A stretch of DNA of 64,000 nucleotides from Pocillopora verrucosa (taxonomy: Eukaryota > Cnidaria > Anthozoa > Scleractinia > Pocilloporidae). Shown here one piece after another: positions 12,801 to 23,217 of the stretch. Below the pieces are notes generated by a model, which ran no database searches, was not told where the DNA came from, and saw only the letters and a list, made by a program, of their open reading frames with translations. Both the position numbers and the translations under genes were made by a program. The DNA lies in the NCBI RefSeq assembly GCF_036669915.1, contig NC_089314.1:28937592-29001591 (forward strand), in the 5' to 3' direction. How positions within the stretch are numbered: the first letter of the stretch is position 1; the number at the start of each line of letters is the position of its first letter.

Positions 12801-15656
12801 CACAATAGCCTCTATTTTGCGCGAAAATATGCTGGTATATTTGTTCTTGGTCATAATCTGTTTCTTGAAGCTCACTTCTTTCCATGCCATCAGATTTTTT
12901 TGTTCCTTGAATTTTGCCTCTGAACGTTTTTGTACATGGATATCCATACAAATATGTTCTTCATTACAAAAAGTAAATCTAAAACAAGGAAAAACATTTT
13001 TAAAATTATCATTTTCAATAACATGGTCATAGACTGACCGCAAGTCACTTGAAAAGATCAGTACAGAGCAGAAATTGATCTGGAAAAGCGTCTGAAAAAG
13101 GAAGATGTTAAAAGGAAGGTGAGTTGTACTGGCTGACTCACGCCGTGACCGGTCAGCAGTCATCTCACGCATACTTCAACACCCTTTTACCCATTTTGTC
13201 TACGAGTTTTGTACTATTAATTTAAATGTTTAATCTGTTGATTCACACTGACCCTGACATCAGCTCAAACTCTGCAATCTTCCTTTTTCTAAAGAATGTT
13301 AACATAACAATGAATTTTTCTCCATCTCACTTCTTTACCCTTTCCATCTCCATCTTCATCTTAGAAAGCCACCGAGTAGAGCTCGAAAGGGTGGTTTAAA
13401 TCAATTTTTTTCCATTTGTTACAGATGTCGTGTGAAGGGAGTGGACGTGTGGTCGTGACCCTAAAATATTACAAAAATCCTTCTCACAGGACCTACGAAT
13501 TCAAATGCTGTGACGCTGGGTTATTTGGTTGCTCTGGTGGATGTGAAGCATATTTCAAAATTTGTGTGACAAAGTCAGCCTCCGCCAATACGCATTCCTG
13601 TAACATGGGAACTACACAGACTGCAGTCATTGGCAACAGGGATGATCATAGACTAAATTTAAGGAAAGAGTTCGCATTCACATCCTTGCAAGTAAGCCAT
13701 AAAATTTTGCGATTTTGTTTGCCTGGTGCACTGGTAAAATTTGTTTTGCTCCTCGTCCAAAAATCTCGGCAAAATTTGTCAATCGTGGGCGCTCTGAAAA
13801 GTAGAAAAAAAATTGTTGACGACCAAGTGTCAACCACATCGATGTAAAAATTGAGCAGAACTTAGACTTGGAGATTCAGCCTGAGCGTAAAATTGGACGC
13901 CATGATAGTTTTTTTCTGAGTATCCTGAGTACTGATCATCATACAGAATCTTCCATCTTCACCGATTGATTGCCGCGTAAAAATCAAATCGTTTCTCCTT
14001 CAAATCGTGGTTTTTAAATGAAAAAAGTTGTCAGATTTGATCTGACAAAAATTTGTACTGCTCTGAGGTAGGACGACAGCGCCTATGTTGATTGGTAGGT
14101 CTTGACAAAATTTGATTGGATAAAAAAATCACCGGGCGCACTTGTCTCACGCCAAGTGCGTCATTCTACAGCCAAAGCATCCGCGCGTTTGCCCTTAAAA
14201 CACTCACATAGGTTTGAGTACTTATAATGGACTGTGTGTGTTTGTGAATGTAAGAGATTGTTTACTAATACAGAAATTACTTTCTCCAAAGGAATTCGTT
14301 AATTTGAAGGTGCAAGTCTGGGACCATGACAAAATTCTTAAAGATGACCTTGTGGAGACGTTTTTTAGCTCGAATAAACCTTGGTTGCCTAACCATGGCC
14401 ATCAGAAAAAGACCATACGACATAAGAGCAGGGTTGTTCAGTTGACACTTGACCTCGAGGTATACTGCAACAAGAACTACTACGGCCCTCACTGCACAAA
14501 GCAGTGTGTCCCAGGAAAAACCTACACGTGTGGATTGCTGGGAGAAAAGGTTTGCCGAGCTAACTGGTATGGTAAGAGCTGCACTGTGGAGTGTATCCCG
14601 CGGGATGACTGGAGGGGACACTTCACCTGCGATAAAATGGGGAAAAAGGTCTGTAGATCAAGTTATTATGGAGAGAGCTGCACTCGATGGTGTGCCCCTC
14701 GAGATGACCCGCGAGATGGACATTTCAACTGTGATAGGCAGGGAAACAAAATCTGTCTACCTCGTTGGGAAGGGCCATCCTGTAAACGATGCGTGAAAAA
14801 CTGGTTTGGTCCTGGTTGTTCTACATACTGTGTACCTCAAGACAGTTACGAGCTTGGACATTACAAGTAAGTTGTTCCATGTGCAGTTTGCGCAAATGTG
14901 CAAGGTATTTCAAGGCGTGTTTTATTGTCCTTGTTAATGCTCATAAGAAAGAGATCCAAAGTAAAAAATAGCCGAGACGAAAAAAAATTAGCTACCTAAA
15001 AAGTAGTTTAGCCACTGTTAGTAATGGGTTCGTTCGGTTGTTTGGGAAAACAGGTCAGTAGTATTGTTCCCAGTTTTATACATTACGCTTTCTTAGACAC
15101 TAAAAAGTGCATTTACCTCTACAGATGCAGCCAATCAGATGGAACGAAACAATGCCTACCGTGGTGGTTTGGTAGCGACTGCAAGGCGCACTGCATTCCT
15201 CATGACGATGATGACAACGGCCACTATAGCTGTGCACGTGACGGAAAAAAGACATGCCATGATGGATGGCACGGAGAGAACTGCACAGTGTTTTGCATTC
15301 CTCAAGATGATGACATACGAGGCCACTATACTTGTGACGACGAAGGCGGCAAAGTCTGTTTAAACGGGTATCGCTCTCCAGACTGCATGGACTGCCTACT
15401 GGGTCGGTATGGAGCAAATTGTTCTTTATCCTGCTTGGTGAATGACACGTACGGCTTCCAGCAAGGCTACATCTATTGTTCTGACGGTGGAGTTAAGCAA
15501 TGTAAGAAGTGGTGGCATGGCCCAGAGTGTCTCCAGTATTGTGTCCCTCATGATGACAACGAGCACGGGCATTACACGTGCGAGCCAGGAGATGGAAGTA
15601 AAGTATGCAGACCTGGCTGGGAAGGGCTAAGCTGTCTTAATCGAAAAAAGAACTGA
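9891..15656 (+). CDS. DSL-2: secreted MNNL plus eight-DSL-repeat protein
   Basis: Four exons: 9891-9941, 13425-13691, 14292-14866, 15125-15656; phases agree and give 474 residues. Exon 1 (17 codons, MKLLPLLSAAAMMLFFV) is a signal peptide that ends on a GTAAGT donor. Exon 2 and the start of exon 3 form the MNNL domain (CEAYFKIC, then VQVWDHD like Jagged VEAWD). The rest is three blocks of interlocked DSL units, 3+3+2. Blocks are separated where a closing W-x-G-x-x-C is followed at once by a new opening cysteine (PSCKRC, PDCMDC). The protein ends after WEGLSC with a short basic tail and has no membrane helix or GPI-type C-terminus, so it looks secreted. The third intron, phase 2, cuts at GHY(K)|C, as in DSL-3 and DSL-4. 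The first intron is 3.5 kb and carries a foldback element. Role as Notch ligand, decoy or something else is unknown. Confidence 0.88.
10196..10263 (+). repeat. 10-bp tandem repeat, CCACCTAAAA type
   Basis: About seven imperfect copies of a 10-bp unit (ccacctaaaa/ccacctacaa) in the first intron of DSL-2. The rest of this intron up to 12.4 kb shows no recognisable gene. Confidence 0.75.
12419..12685. mobile_element. Foldback MITE-like element in DSL-2 intron 1
   Basis: The left arm (about 12425-12530) and the reverse complement of the right arm (about 12560-12680) align along most of their length, sharing ataacaac, aaaacgctct, gacttatcgta and ggaatatc blocks. The loop is short and also holds an atatcact..agtgatat palindrome. 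No coding capacity is seen. It looks like a non-autonomous inverted-repeat DNA element. Exact ends and target duplication are not clear. Confidence 0.6.
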
Positions 15657-16168
15657 GCATGCGGTTTTGACAGAGAAGTCAGTAGATTAACATGTAGCAT
15701 GAACTTTTTGCGGGAAGTATTCTGCAGAATAACAATTTTTTTTTCATAGCAATTTTTTTTTTCTATTTTTGTTGTTTTTCAGTTGTTTTTTTTTCTCTGA
15801 TATAAAACACATTTGTACTGTAGTATTGCACTTTTTAAAATGTTACCTCTCATAATTAGAGATTATTACGCCGTATGTTTAAACAAGTAGGGGTATTGTT
15901 ACGTGATTCTAGATGTGTTATTACGATTTCGCAACACCAGTATTTTGTTAAGACAGGCGGCTAGTAGCCAGTGACCTATCGTGCGTAAATATAGTTTTAA
16001 CTGTTAATTGCTGTCTATTGTAAACAGTGGCCGGCAAGTGACAACATGTGTCAAAAAATATATTTTGGCTAGAAACTAAAAGCAGCAAATACGTCCAAAA
16101 ATAACCATTTACTTCTGCACTTCGTTATCTTTTCATTGTATTGTTTTTTTTTATCTCACCATGATGCA

Positions 16169-16174
16169 AATAAA
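16169..16174 (+). promoter_or_regulatory. Poly(A) signal of DSL-2
   Basis: AATAAA in the sequence atgatgcaaataaagcac, about 510 bp after the stop. The duplicated spacer carries the equivalent signal at 22389. Confidence 0.5.
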
Positions 16175-16468
16175 GCACATATTTTTCACTATTACTTCCC
16201 TTTCATCTGTTCCTTTTTTTATCACGTGTTGACAGGAGCTCATTGGTGTTGATAACCTTTCCGGTCTAAATGGCCTATGGGCAGACACGAAAAAATATCA
16301 CGGGTGGTATATTATGAAACTCATCGCAGTCATGAGTTGTGAGCCATCAAATTATCTCTGTTCTGTGAGTTTTCCTTTATTTCTCTGCATTATACCTTTT
16401 GTTAAAACTCTCTATCTCTACAGCCCACGATGGAGGGATATGAGCTGAATGTCAGGAAATTGGGCTCC

Positions 16469-16690
16469 AGCTGCGTATTCCAGGGGGGAGGGGGAGGGAG
16501 AAATTCTTCTATGAAATCAGACTATTGATTGGCAGTTACGTTATTAATCAGTTATTTCCAAAAAGGAGAAGCCTCTAACACTATCCCCGAGAATGAGTCT
16601 AAAATGTCAAATATCTAGAGGTACCTCAAAGTAGTGCAAGATGCACCCCCCACCCCTAAAATGTTTTTTTTTTGACTTCAGGGCGTATGT
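16469..16690 (+). repeat. Promoter-proximal repeat block, upstream of DSL-3
   Basis: Begins with ctccagctgcgt and a G-rich tract, and includes tccccgagaat and a gaggtacctcaaagt palindrome-like core. Related blocks lie upstream of DSL-4 (22680-22965) and inside DSL-3 intron 2 (19674-19972). Function is unknown; it may be a dispersed repeat. Confidence 0.6.
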
Positions 16691-16952
16691 CATGTTTGCT
16701 CAAACGTAGCAGTATCCAAAATAATCTAGGCTTTTGGCCATGAGTCAATAATCCGATATCTGATCGTCTTAAAAAAAAGGCAATTTCATGCTTAAGGCTC
16801 TATGCAGCATTGGGGTCCACTGTCAACGAATGTTAAAAAATTCGGCTGAAACAACGATACACAAGTAACAGAACGACGATACACAAGTAGCAGTCTCACT
16901 ATATTGCCACTGGTACCATATAATTGAAGTTATATCTTGAACAATTTACGAA

Positions 16953-19900
16953 ATGCTCCTCTGGTTTGTTGGCGCTGTGGCTGGGATTTTGACCTTCATG
17001 GTAAGTGCTTTTGAACATTTTGCTTCTGCTTCATTTGTGTTAAACATGAGCTCAGCACGCGGGCAGCCAATCCACAACGAATACTTTTAACGAGACTCGC
17101 CAAAACAAAAAGAACGAAGAAAACCTCCGTGGAAAGCCAAGTGACATTTGCGACTAACGAGCAGGAAAATTATAACGTAATGTAGAAGGAAGTCTTGGAA
17201 TACTAATGTTCCAGGGTAAACAAGGATCATACAAATGAGAGTAGTAAAAGAGAAATACAAAGTTGACTAAACACGGCGAAGAGAATTCTAAAATTACTGA
17301 TTTGCCTGGATGACTGGTATGGAACCGAGTGCAAATCATTTTGAAAGGCAACAAACAATTCAGAAGGACACTACCGGTCGAGCTGAAAAGGAAGATTTTC
17401 TTCGTGAGCGCCTATCATCACCGGAAATCCTATTATTTCTCGGCGGCGTGAGCTGTGGGAGGAAATGAAAACGAGAGTGTGTTGACCTACTCTCCGTTCG
17501 CCAAGGGAAATATCGAGTCAGGTTGTGGAAGTCTGTGGCAATTCCACTATAAATTCAATTTCTTGTCTCAGATCGCGCGATTCGTCATCAAGTTCATATA
17601 TTATGCAGTCGTTGATTATATCCAGAGCTCTCATTAGTTCAGTGCTGATCTATCAATCTATTCGGGTAGTCTCGCAGAACACTAAAATTTCATCGAGCCA
17701 TGATTTGGCTTTTAGAACACATTCGCTTGCAGAGGTTAAATGAGTCTTAAGAAAATGAATTACACACTTCAGATCTGTAGATATCTGATTGGGTGACTTG
17801 TATCGAGCGATGAGTGTGTCTATGAGCACAATACACAATAATAATGATTGAGGCAACGGTATTAGTTAATTTAGATATAGCCTTCGTGCTGAGCGCTCGA
17901 CGAAAACGCGCGTAACGCGAGTGCTACAAAAGAAAAAGACAGGAAAACGCGTGTATGACCATTAGATCTCGTGTGCAGGCCTTAATTATTTGCGCTTAAT
18001 AAAATCGAGTGTCTCTTGCTCATACGTTAGGTAAGATTCATCTCTTTTGTTGACAGGCGCCACCCTCGGAAGGAACTGGTCGCGCCATTGTAACATTACG
18101 AAGGTACACTAACCCCTCTCACCGCTTGAACAATGGTAAATGCTGTGATCACCGATTTCTCAACGTTGGTCGATGCCGCCCATGTGATGCTTACTTCAAA
18201 CTATGTGTGAGTCAGGCAGTTAGTGGGTCTTCTTCAAACAGCTGTAATATTGGTAGAAGCCAGACTGGTGTGGTTGGTGACGATGACAACCATGTACTCA
18301 ACATCAGAAGGGCGTTTTCTTTCGCATCTTTTAAGGTAAGTACACGTATAAAGCAAAATTATTTTATTCTTGTCATCTTTTCCGCGTCATTTAGTGCATA
18401 AGAAGTGCATTTTTAAACTTTACTTTAGTAAAAGCGACAAAGGAACAATTTTTTTGGGCGTATTTGTACCTTTGGAAATGCGTTTAACGACTACTCAGGC
18501 CTCATTCTCCAGACTGTTCCAAAAACAAATAACTTTTTCAAAGTAGAAGGTACTTTTCTAAGTTAATATTCCTGCAACATGTATTGTGTATGAAATTACT
18601 CGGAAGTGACACTTGAGCTGATGCCAAATAAGCAACTTTACTGCTACAATAAAATCGCCAAGTCTTATGGGACCGTTCATTACTCATTGAATAGGGCTGG
18701 GTGGTGAGATTTGGGGGAATGCTATTCGGGAGTTCTATGACCCTTCAGCTTACTAACTATCCTCACATGACCCCCCTCGCATTAGGGAACTTTTTGAATG
18801 AACCCCCCCCTTTCTCAAATCATAGTCATGCCTGATATTTCAAAGGTTAGCACGCTTAAAAAAATTGTTCTTATAAACTGGCATATTTCACCTAGCAAGA
18901 TCACAATTCTCGACAGGTGCTTGCAATGAACGGAATATTTTCCAATGAAAAAGAGAGTTTTATTACAAATCTGAACACATCTCAAAAAAATTTAAGGTCA
19001 ATTTCATACGTGCATGTATTTTTATTCAATAACCAACCAACTCCGTTCTCCTTCATTTTTTTTTCCGGACCTCTTTTAAAGCCGGTTTTTTTCGCATTCC
19101 AACCCAAAACTCTCTCCCACCTCCATCCATGTTGAATGAGTGGTCCTTCATTTCTTGTTATTTTTCGTGATGCCCAGTTTTCCCATGGAACAAAGGTAAC
19201 CTGTTAATAAAAGGTGACCGAATCAGAGGGACGTCGATAGAATTGTATGGATATTAACAATTATTCACTGAAGGCGAAGTCAATATTTTTTACTAGTCTC
19301 CGAGACAAAGCCGAGGGGATTATTCAACAAAATATTCATTCAGCCTAAGGCAAATAATTGTTTCAGCATAATTGCTTGGGTGCTTTCGAATTCTATTGTA
19401 AATACTTGTTTTGACGTTGAAATAGTTCTGTTTCAATTGCTCTGATTACACGTATCGAAGTAAAGAGCCAGTTTGCACTGGTATTTAATAGCTTCATTTA
19501 ATTCAATCAGCAAATATTTCACGTCTTTCTTTTGAAAAGTATTACTCAGAACTAAGTAGCATCTTTAACGCTCTTTAAATCTTTTTTCTTTTTTTTTTGT
19601 CGCGTTTATCACTTCCTGGGTGACACTAACAAAACGCGTGGTAGCAATTTTAAAATTTAGCTGAAGGTCTGAAAAATAGGAACATTCGGGTCCAGCTGCG
19701 TGTTCCGGGAAAGAGGGGGAGGGAGAAATTTCCCTATGAAATGGAGGAAAGAAATTAGATTCTTGTCTGGCAGTTATGTTGTTAATCAGTTATTTCCAAA
19801 AAGGTGAAACTTATAAAACTATCCCCGAGAATAAGTTTAAGATGTTAGTACCTAGAGGTACCTCAAAGTGGTGTAGATGCACCCCTCGCCCCTAACATTT

Positions 19901-20683
19901 TTTCTGTATGATGGTCCACTCTCCCTTCCTCCCCAACCTTGTTCCACCCACGCCAGGGCGTATGTCATGTTCAAGCGAGATATGACGCAATCCTAAACCA
20001 ATCAGGGCACATAAATCTCTATAATCACTGGAGCAATTATACTGAATACGAATAGTCACAAAGCTGAACTGAGTGCTTGTATTATTTCTCAGGGAGCCAT
20101 TACCGTTGGGGTGGAAGTCTGGGATAAGGACAAATTTACCAGCAATGATTACGTGGGCTCCCCGTCCATAACACTGTGGTCTGTCACTCCGGGGTTGTAT
20201 TTGGATCCCTTAAGAAGAAGCTTGACGCTAAAGAGCAGATACGTCACCATGAAGCTTGACTTGGAGTTGTACTGCGACAAAGACTACTATGGTCCCAGTT
20301 GTAGCGTGAATTGTGTCCCGCGGGATGACTCGAGTGGACATTACACCTGCGATAACCTGGGAAACAAGATTTGTCTTCAACGTTGGGAAGGGCCGTCTTG
20401 TAACAGATGCGAGAGCAATTGGTTTGGTCCCCGCTGTTCTGCAATTTGTGTTCCTCAGGATAATGATTTTCAAGGACATTACAAGTAAGTCAGGAGACAG
20501 ATGTGCTTATTAAAGTGTTTGGGAATTAAGGGAATACAGTTTCAAAGAAACTGTGGTGCTACTTCGGTGGGGTAGCGAACGCTTTCCATTCAAATAATTA
20601 TTCTTTCCTTTCTCATTTCTATATTCCCACCAATAGCTTAGCTCCACTTTTTACATATAAACACACACACAACCCACAATTCC

Positions 20684-20715
<32 letters not shown>

Positions 20716-21895
20716 GAGGCCATCTTAGAAAACTCCTTACGGTATCTAATTTACATTATTAACTCAGTTAATAAACCCAAATTCTCTAGTCGGGAATGAG
20801 ACAGCTTGTGGCAAAATTTCGAAAAATAGAGCGAGGGAGAAATTTAGGGGTTACACAAGGAGAACAAAAACTTTTGCCGTTTTACCCTCCCCTCCCCTCC
20901 CCGCCTTTTTGCTCTCCACACTCGATGGTGTACCACTCGGGATGACCCGCGAGATGGACATTTCAATTCTGATAGGCAGGGAGACAAAATCTGTCTTTCT
21001 TGTTGGGAAGGGCTATCTTGTAAACGATGCGTGAAAAACTGGTTTGGTACTGGCTGTTCTACATACTGTGTACCTCGAGACAGTGACGAGCTTGGACATT
21101 ACAAGTAAGTTGTTCTATGTGCAGTTTGCACAAATGTGCAAGGTATTTCAAGGCGTTTTTTATTTGCCTTCTTAATGCTCATGTGGAAGAGATCCAAAGT
21201 CAAAAAATAGCCAACACGAAAAAAATTCAGCTACCTAAAAAGTAGTTTAGCCACTGTTAGTAATGGGTTCGTTCGGTTGTTTGGGAAAGCAGGTCAGTAG
21301 CATTGTTCCCAGTTTTATACATTACGCTTTCTTAGACACCAAAAAGTGCATTTACCTCTACAGATGCAGCCAATCAGATGGAACGAAACAATGCCTACCG
21401 TGGTGGTTTGGTAGCGACTGCAAGGCGCACTGCATTCCTCATGACGATGATGACAACGGCCACTATAGCTGTGCACGTGACGGAAAAAAGACATGCCATG
21501 ACGGATGGCACGGAGAGAACTGCACAGTGTTTTGCATTCCTCAAGATGATGACATACGAGGCCACTATACTTGTGACGAGGAAGGCGGCAAAGTCTGTCT
21601 AAACGGGTACCGCTCTCCAGACTGCATGGACTGCCTCCTGGGTTGGTATGGCGCGGATTGTTCTTTATCCTGCTTGGCAAATGACACGTATGGCTTCCAG
21701 CAAGGCTACATCTATTGTTCTGACGGTGGAGTTAAGCAATGCAAGAAGTGGTGGCATGGCCCAGAGTGTCTCCAGTATTGTGTCCCTCATGATGACAACG
21801 AGCACGGGCATTACACGTGCGAGCCAAGAGATGGAAGTAAAGTGTGCAGACCTGGCTGGGAAGGGCTAAGCTGTCTTAATCGAAAAAAGAACTGA
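16953..21895 (+). CDS. DSL-3: secreted chimeric MNNL plus six-DSL-repeat protein
   Basis: Four exons: 16953-17000, 18057-18335, 20093-20484, 21364-21895; phases agree and give 416 residues. Exon 1 is a 16-residue signal peptide start (MLLWFVGAVAGILTFM). Exon 2 and early exon 3 form the MNNL domain (CDAYFKLC, GVEVWDKD). DSL units follow as one canonical DSL domain, then interlocked blocks of three and two. There is no membrane helix, so it looks secreted. Exons 1-3 match DSL-4: 3 differences in 93 residues of exon 2 and 6 in 130 of exon 3. The last exon matches DSL-2 instead, with 5 differences in 177 residues. The gene is therefore a fusion made by tandem duplication. A leftover DSL-2-type exon fragment lies in its last intron at 20918-21104. 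Confidence 0.86.
17300..17376 (+). pseudogene. Fragment of the DSL-1 repeat exon inside DSL-3 intron 1
   Basis: About 76 bp match the 11th DSL repeat of DSL-1 (6083-6157) with only a handful of differences, including actggtatggaaccgagtgc and aaggcaacaaacaattcag. The same position in DSL-4 intron 1 lacks it and has unrelated sequence. It carries an in-frame stop and has no splice sites, so it is a coding-derived fragment and not an exon. Confidence 0.85.
18655..18850. repeat. Decayed dispersed repeat in DSL-3 intron 2
   Basis: A block starting cttatgggaccgttcatta with C-rich tracts (gacccccctcgc, aaccccccccttt). The same block lies in DSL-4 intron 2 (about 25785-25965), so it predates the tandem duplication. 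It resembles a non-coding DNA-transposon relic, but no ends were defined. Confidence 0.45.
19255..19372. mobile_element. Short inverted-repeat element (MITE-like), copy in DSL-3
   Basis: Terminal inverted repeats aacaattattcac..gaaggc and its counterpart gcctaaggcaaataattgttt enclose about 75 bp with ccgagacaaagccgag. The same insertion lies at 26265-26372 in DSL-4 intron 2, so it is older than the duplication. Confidence 0.6.
19674..19972 (+). repeat. Copy of the DSL-4 promoter-proximal block inside DSL-3 intron 2
   Basis: About 300 bp beginning ggaacattcgg and ending near gggcgtatgtcatgtt, closely matching 22675-22965 upstream of DSL-4. It is closer to that block than to DSL-3's own upstream copy at 16469. 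DSL-4 intron 2 lacks it at the matching point. It ends about 120 bp before exon 3. It may be a mobile repeat or a local copy. Confidence 0.75.
20636..20790. repeat. Dispersed repeat, copy in DSL-3 last intron
   Basis: Contains cattcgctctgacgaaggg, ctaacgctcg and aactcagttaataaa blocks. A second copy is at 27190-27345 after DSL-4 exon 3. The text resembles the 3' ends of retroelements common in cnidarian genomes, possibly Penelope-like. No coding part is present, and the assignment is from memory only. Confidence 0.4.
20918..21104 (+). pseudogene. Relic of a DSL-2-type exon 3 at the duplication breakpoint
   Basis: Matches the last ~190 bp of DSL-2 exon 3 (from about 14679 to 14866), including the GTAAGT donor after GHY(K). 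The frame is still open, but the cysteine in FNC of DSL-2 is now serine (FNS). There is no acceptor at its left end, where it joins the CT-rich tract of copy 1. It is most simply the truncated tail of a duplicated exon, skipped by splicing. Confidence 0.85.
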
Positions 21896-22388
21896 GCATG
21901 CAGTTTTGACAGATAATTCAGTAGATTACCATGTGGCATGAGCTTTTTGCAGGAGGTATTCTGCGGAATGACAATTTTTTTTATTTTATACTTAGAGATT
22001 ATTACGCCGTATGTTTAAACGAGTAAGGGTATTGTTACGTGATTCTAGATGTGTTATTACGATTTCGTAACACCAGTATGTTGTTCTAGTCATTAAATTC
22101 AATAGCTAATTGAAACAAAAAACTTGAATGAAAACAACTGATAAAGAAGACAGGAAGCTAGTTTGTTGTGATAGCCAATAACTTATCCTTCGTAAATATA
22201 GTTTTATCTGTCAATTGCTGGCTTTTGTAAACAGTAGCCGGCAAGTGACAAAATGTGTCAAAAAACATATTTTGACCCAAAACAAAAAAGAAAAGCAAAC
22301 ACGTCCAAAGATAACCATTTACTTCCGCAGTTTGTTATCTTTCGTTATCGTTATTCATTTTAGTGTTATTGTAATCTAACCATGATGG

Positions 22389-22394
22389 AATAAA
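22389..22394 (+). promoter_or_regulatory. Poly(A) signal of DSL-3
   Basis: AATAAA in gatggaataaaaac, at the position equivalent to the DSL-2 signal. Confidence 0.45.
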
Positions 22395-22679
22395 AACACA
22401 TTTTTTTCAGACAACTTCCCTTTTATCTATTCCTCTTTTTATTACGTGTTGATAACCTTTGCGGTCTTAATTGGCTTAAGGGTGAAAAAGAAAAGATATC
22501 ACGAGTGATACATGATGTAACTCATCCCAGTCACAAATTGTCAGCCATCAAATTATCTCTGTACGAGTTTCTCTCTGCGAGTTTTCCTTTATTTCTCCAC
22601 TTTCCACATTTGGCTAAAACTCTCTATCTCTACAGCCCGCGACGGAGGGACATAAGCTGAATGTCTGGAAACTGGGAAC

Positions 22680-22965
22680 ATTCGGCTCCAGCTGCGTGTT
22701 CCGGGAAAGAGGGGGAGGGAGAAATTTTCCTTTGAAATGGAGGAAAGAAATTAGATTCTTGTCTGGTAGTTATGTTGTTAATCAGTAATGTTCCAAAAAG
22801 GTGAAACCTATAAAACTATCCCCGAGAATATGTTTAAGATGTTACAACCTGGAGGTACCTCAAAGTGGTGTAAGATGCGCCCCTTGCTCCTAACATTTTT
22901 TCTGTACGATGGTCCGCTCTCCCCTTCCTCCCCAACCCCGTTCAACCCACGCCAGGGCGTACGTC
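22680..22965 (+). repeat. Promoter-proximal repeat block, upstream of DSL-4
   Basis: Third member of the block family described at 16469 and 19674, with the G-rich tract, a ggaggtacctc core and the C-rich end. It lies about 250-540 bp before the DSL-4 start codon. Confidence 0.6.
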
Positions 22966-23217
22966 ATGTTTGTTCAAGGGTAGTATTATCCAGAAGAATC
23001 TAGACTTTTGGCTATAAGTCAAAAATTCGACATCTGATCACCTATAAAAAAGGCAGTTTCATGCTTCACGCTCTATACAGCATTGGGGTCCACTGTGAAC
23101 GGATGTTAAAAAAATTCGGCTGAAACAGCAAAACACAAGTGAGAGTCTCACTACGCTTATATTGCCACTGGTACCATATAATTGTCGCCAATTTTGCGCG
23201 AAATTTCTATTTACGAA

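Larger units (their letters stand above)
15657..16952. other. Spacer between DSL-2 and DSL-3
   Basis: Contains the DSL-2 3' UTR with T-runs, an AATAAA at 16169-16174, and the DSL-3 promoter region from about 16270. The spacer 21896-23217 after DSL-3 is a close copy. Confidence 0.6.
14679..20917 (+). repeat. Tandem segmental duplication, copy 1
   Basis: Runs from within exon 3 of DSL-2 through its last exon, the spacer and the first three exons of DSL-3. The same order recurs in copy 2 (20918-27477). Matching landmarks are the last exon (15125 vs 21364 starts), the spacer, exon 1 (16953 vs 23218), exon 2 (18057 vs 25166) and exon 3 (20093 vs 26657). Copy 1 ends in a CT-rich tract at 20880-20916. 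Confidence 0.85.
21896..23217. other. Spacer between DSL-3 and DSL-4
   Basis: A close copy of the DSL-2/DSL-3 spacer. It holds the DSL-3 3' UTR and a poly(A) hexamer (22389-22394), then the DSL-4 upstream region with the promoter-proximal block at 22680-22965. A ccatataattg motif about 45 bp before the exon 1 ATG is shared with DSL-3 and could be TATA-like. Confidence 0.55.

Noticed and set aside
20918-21104. Treating the DSL-2-like piece as a working exon of DSL-3
   Set aside because: There is no acceptor at its left edge, a DSL cysteine is lost, and exon 3 joins the last exon in phase without it.
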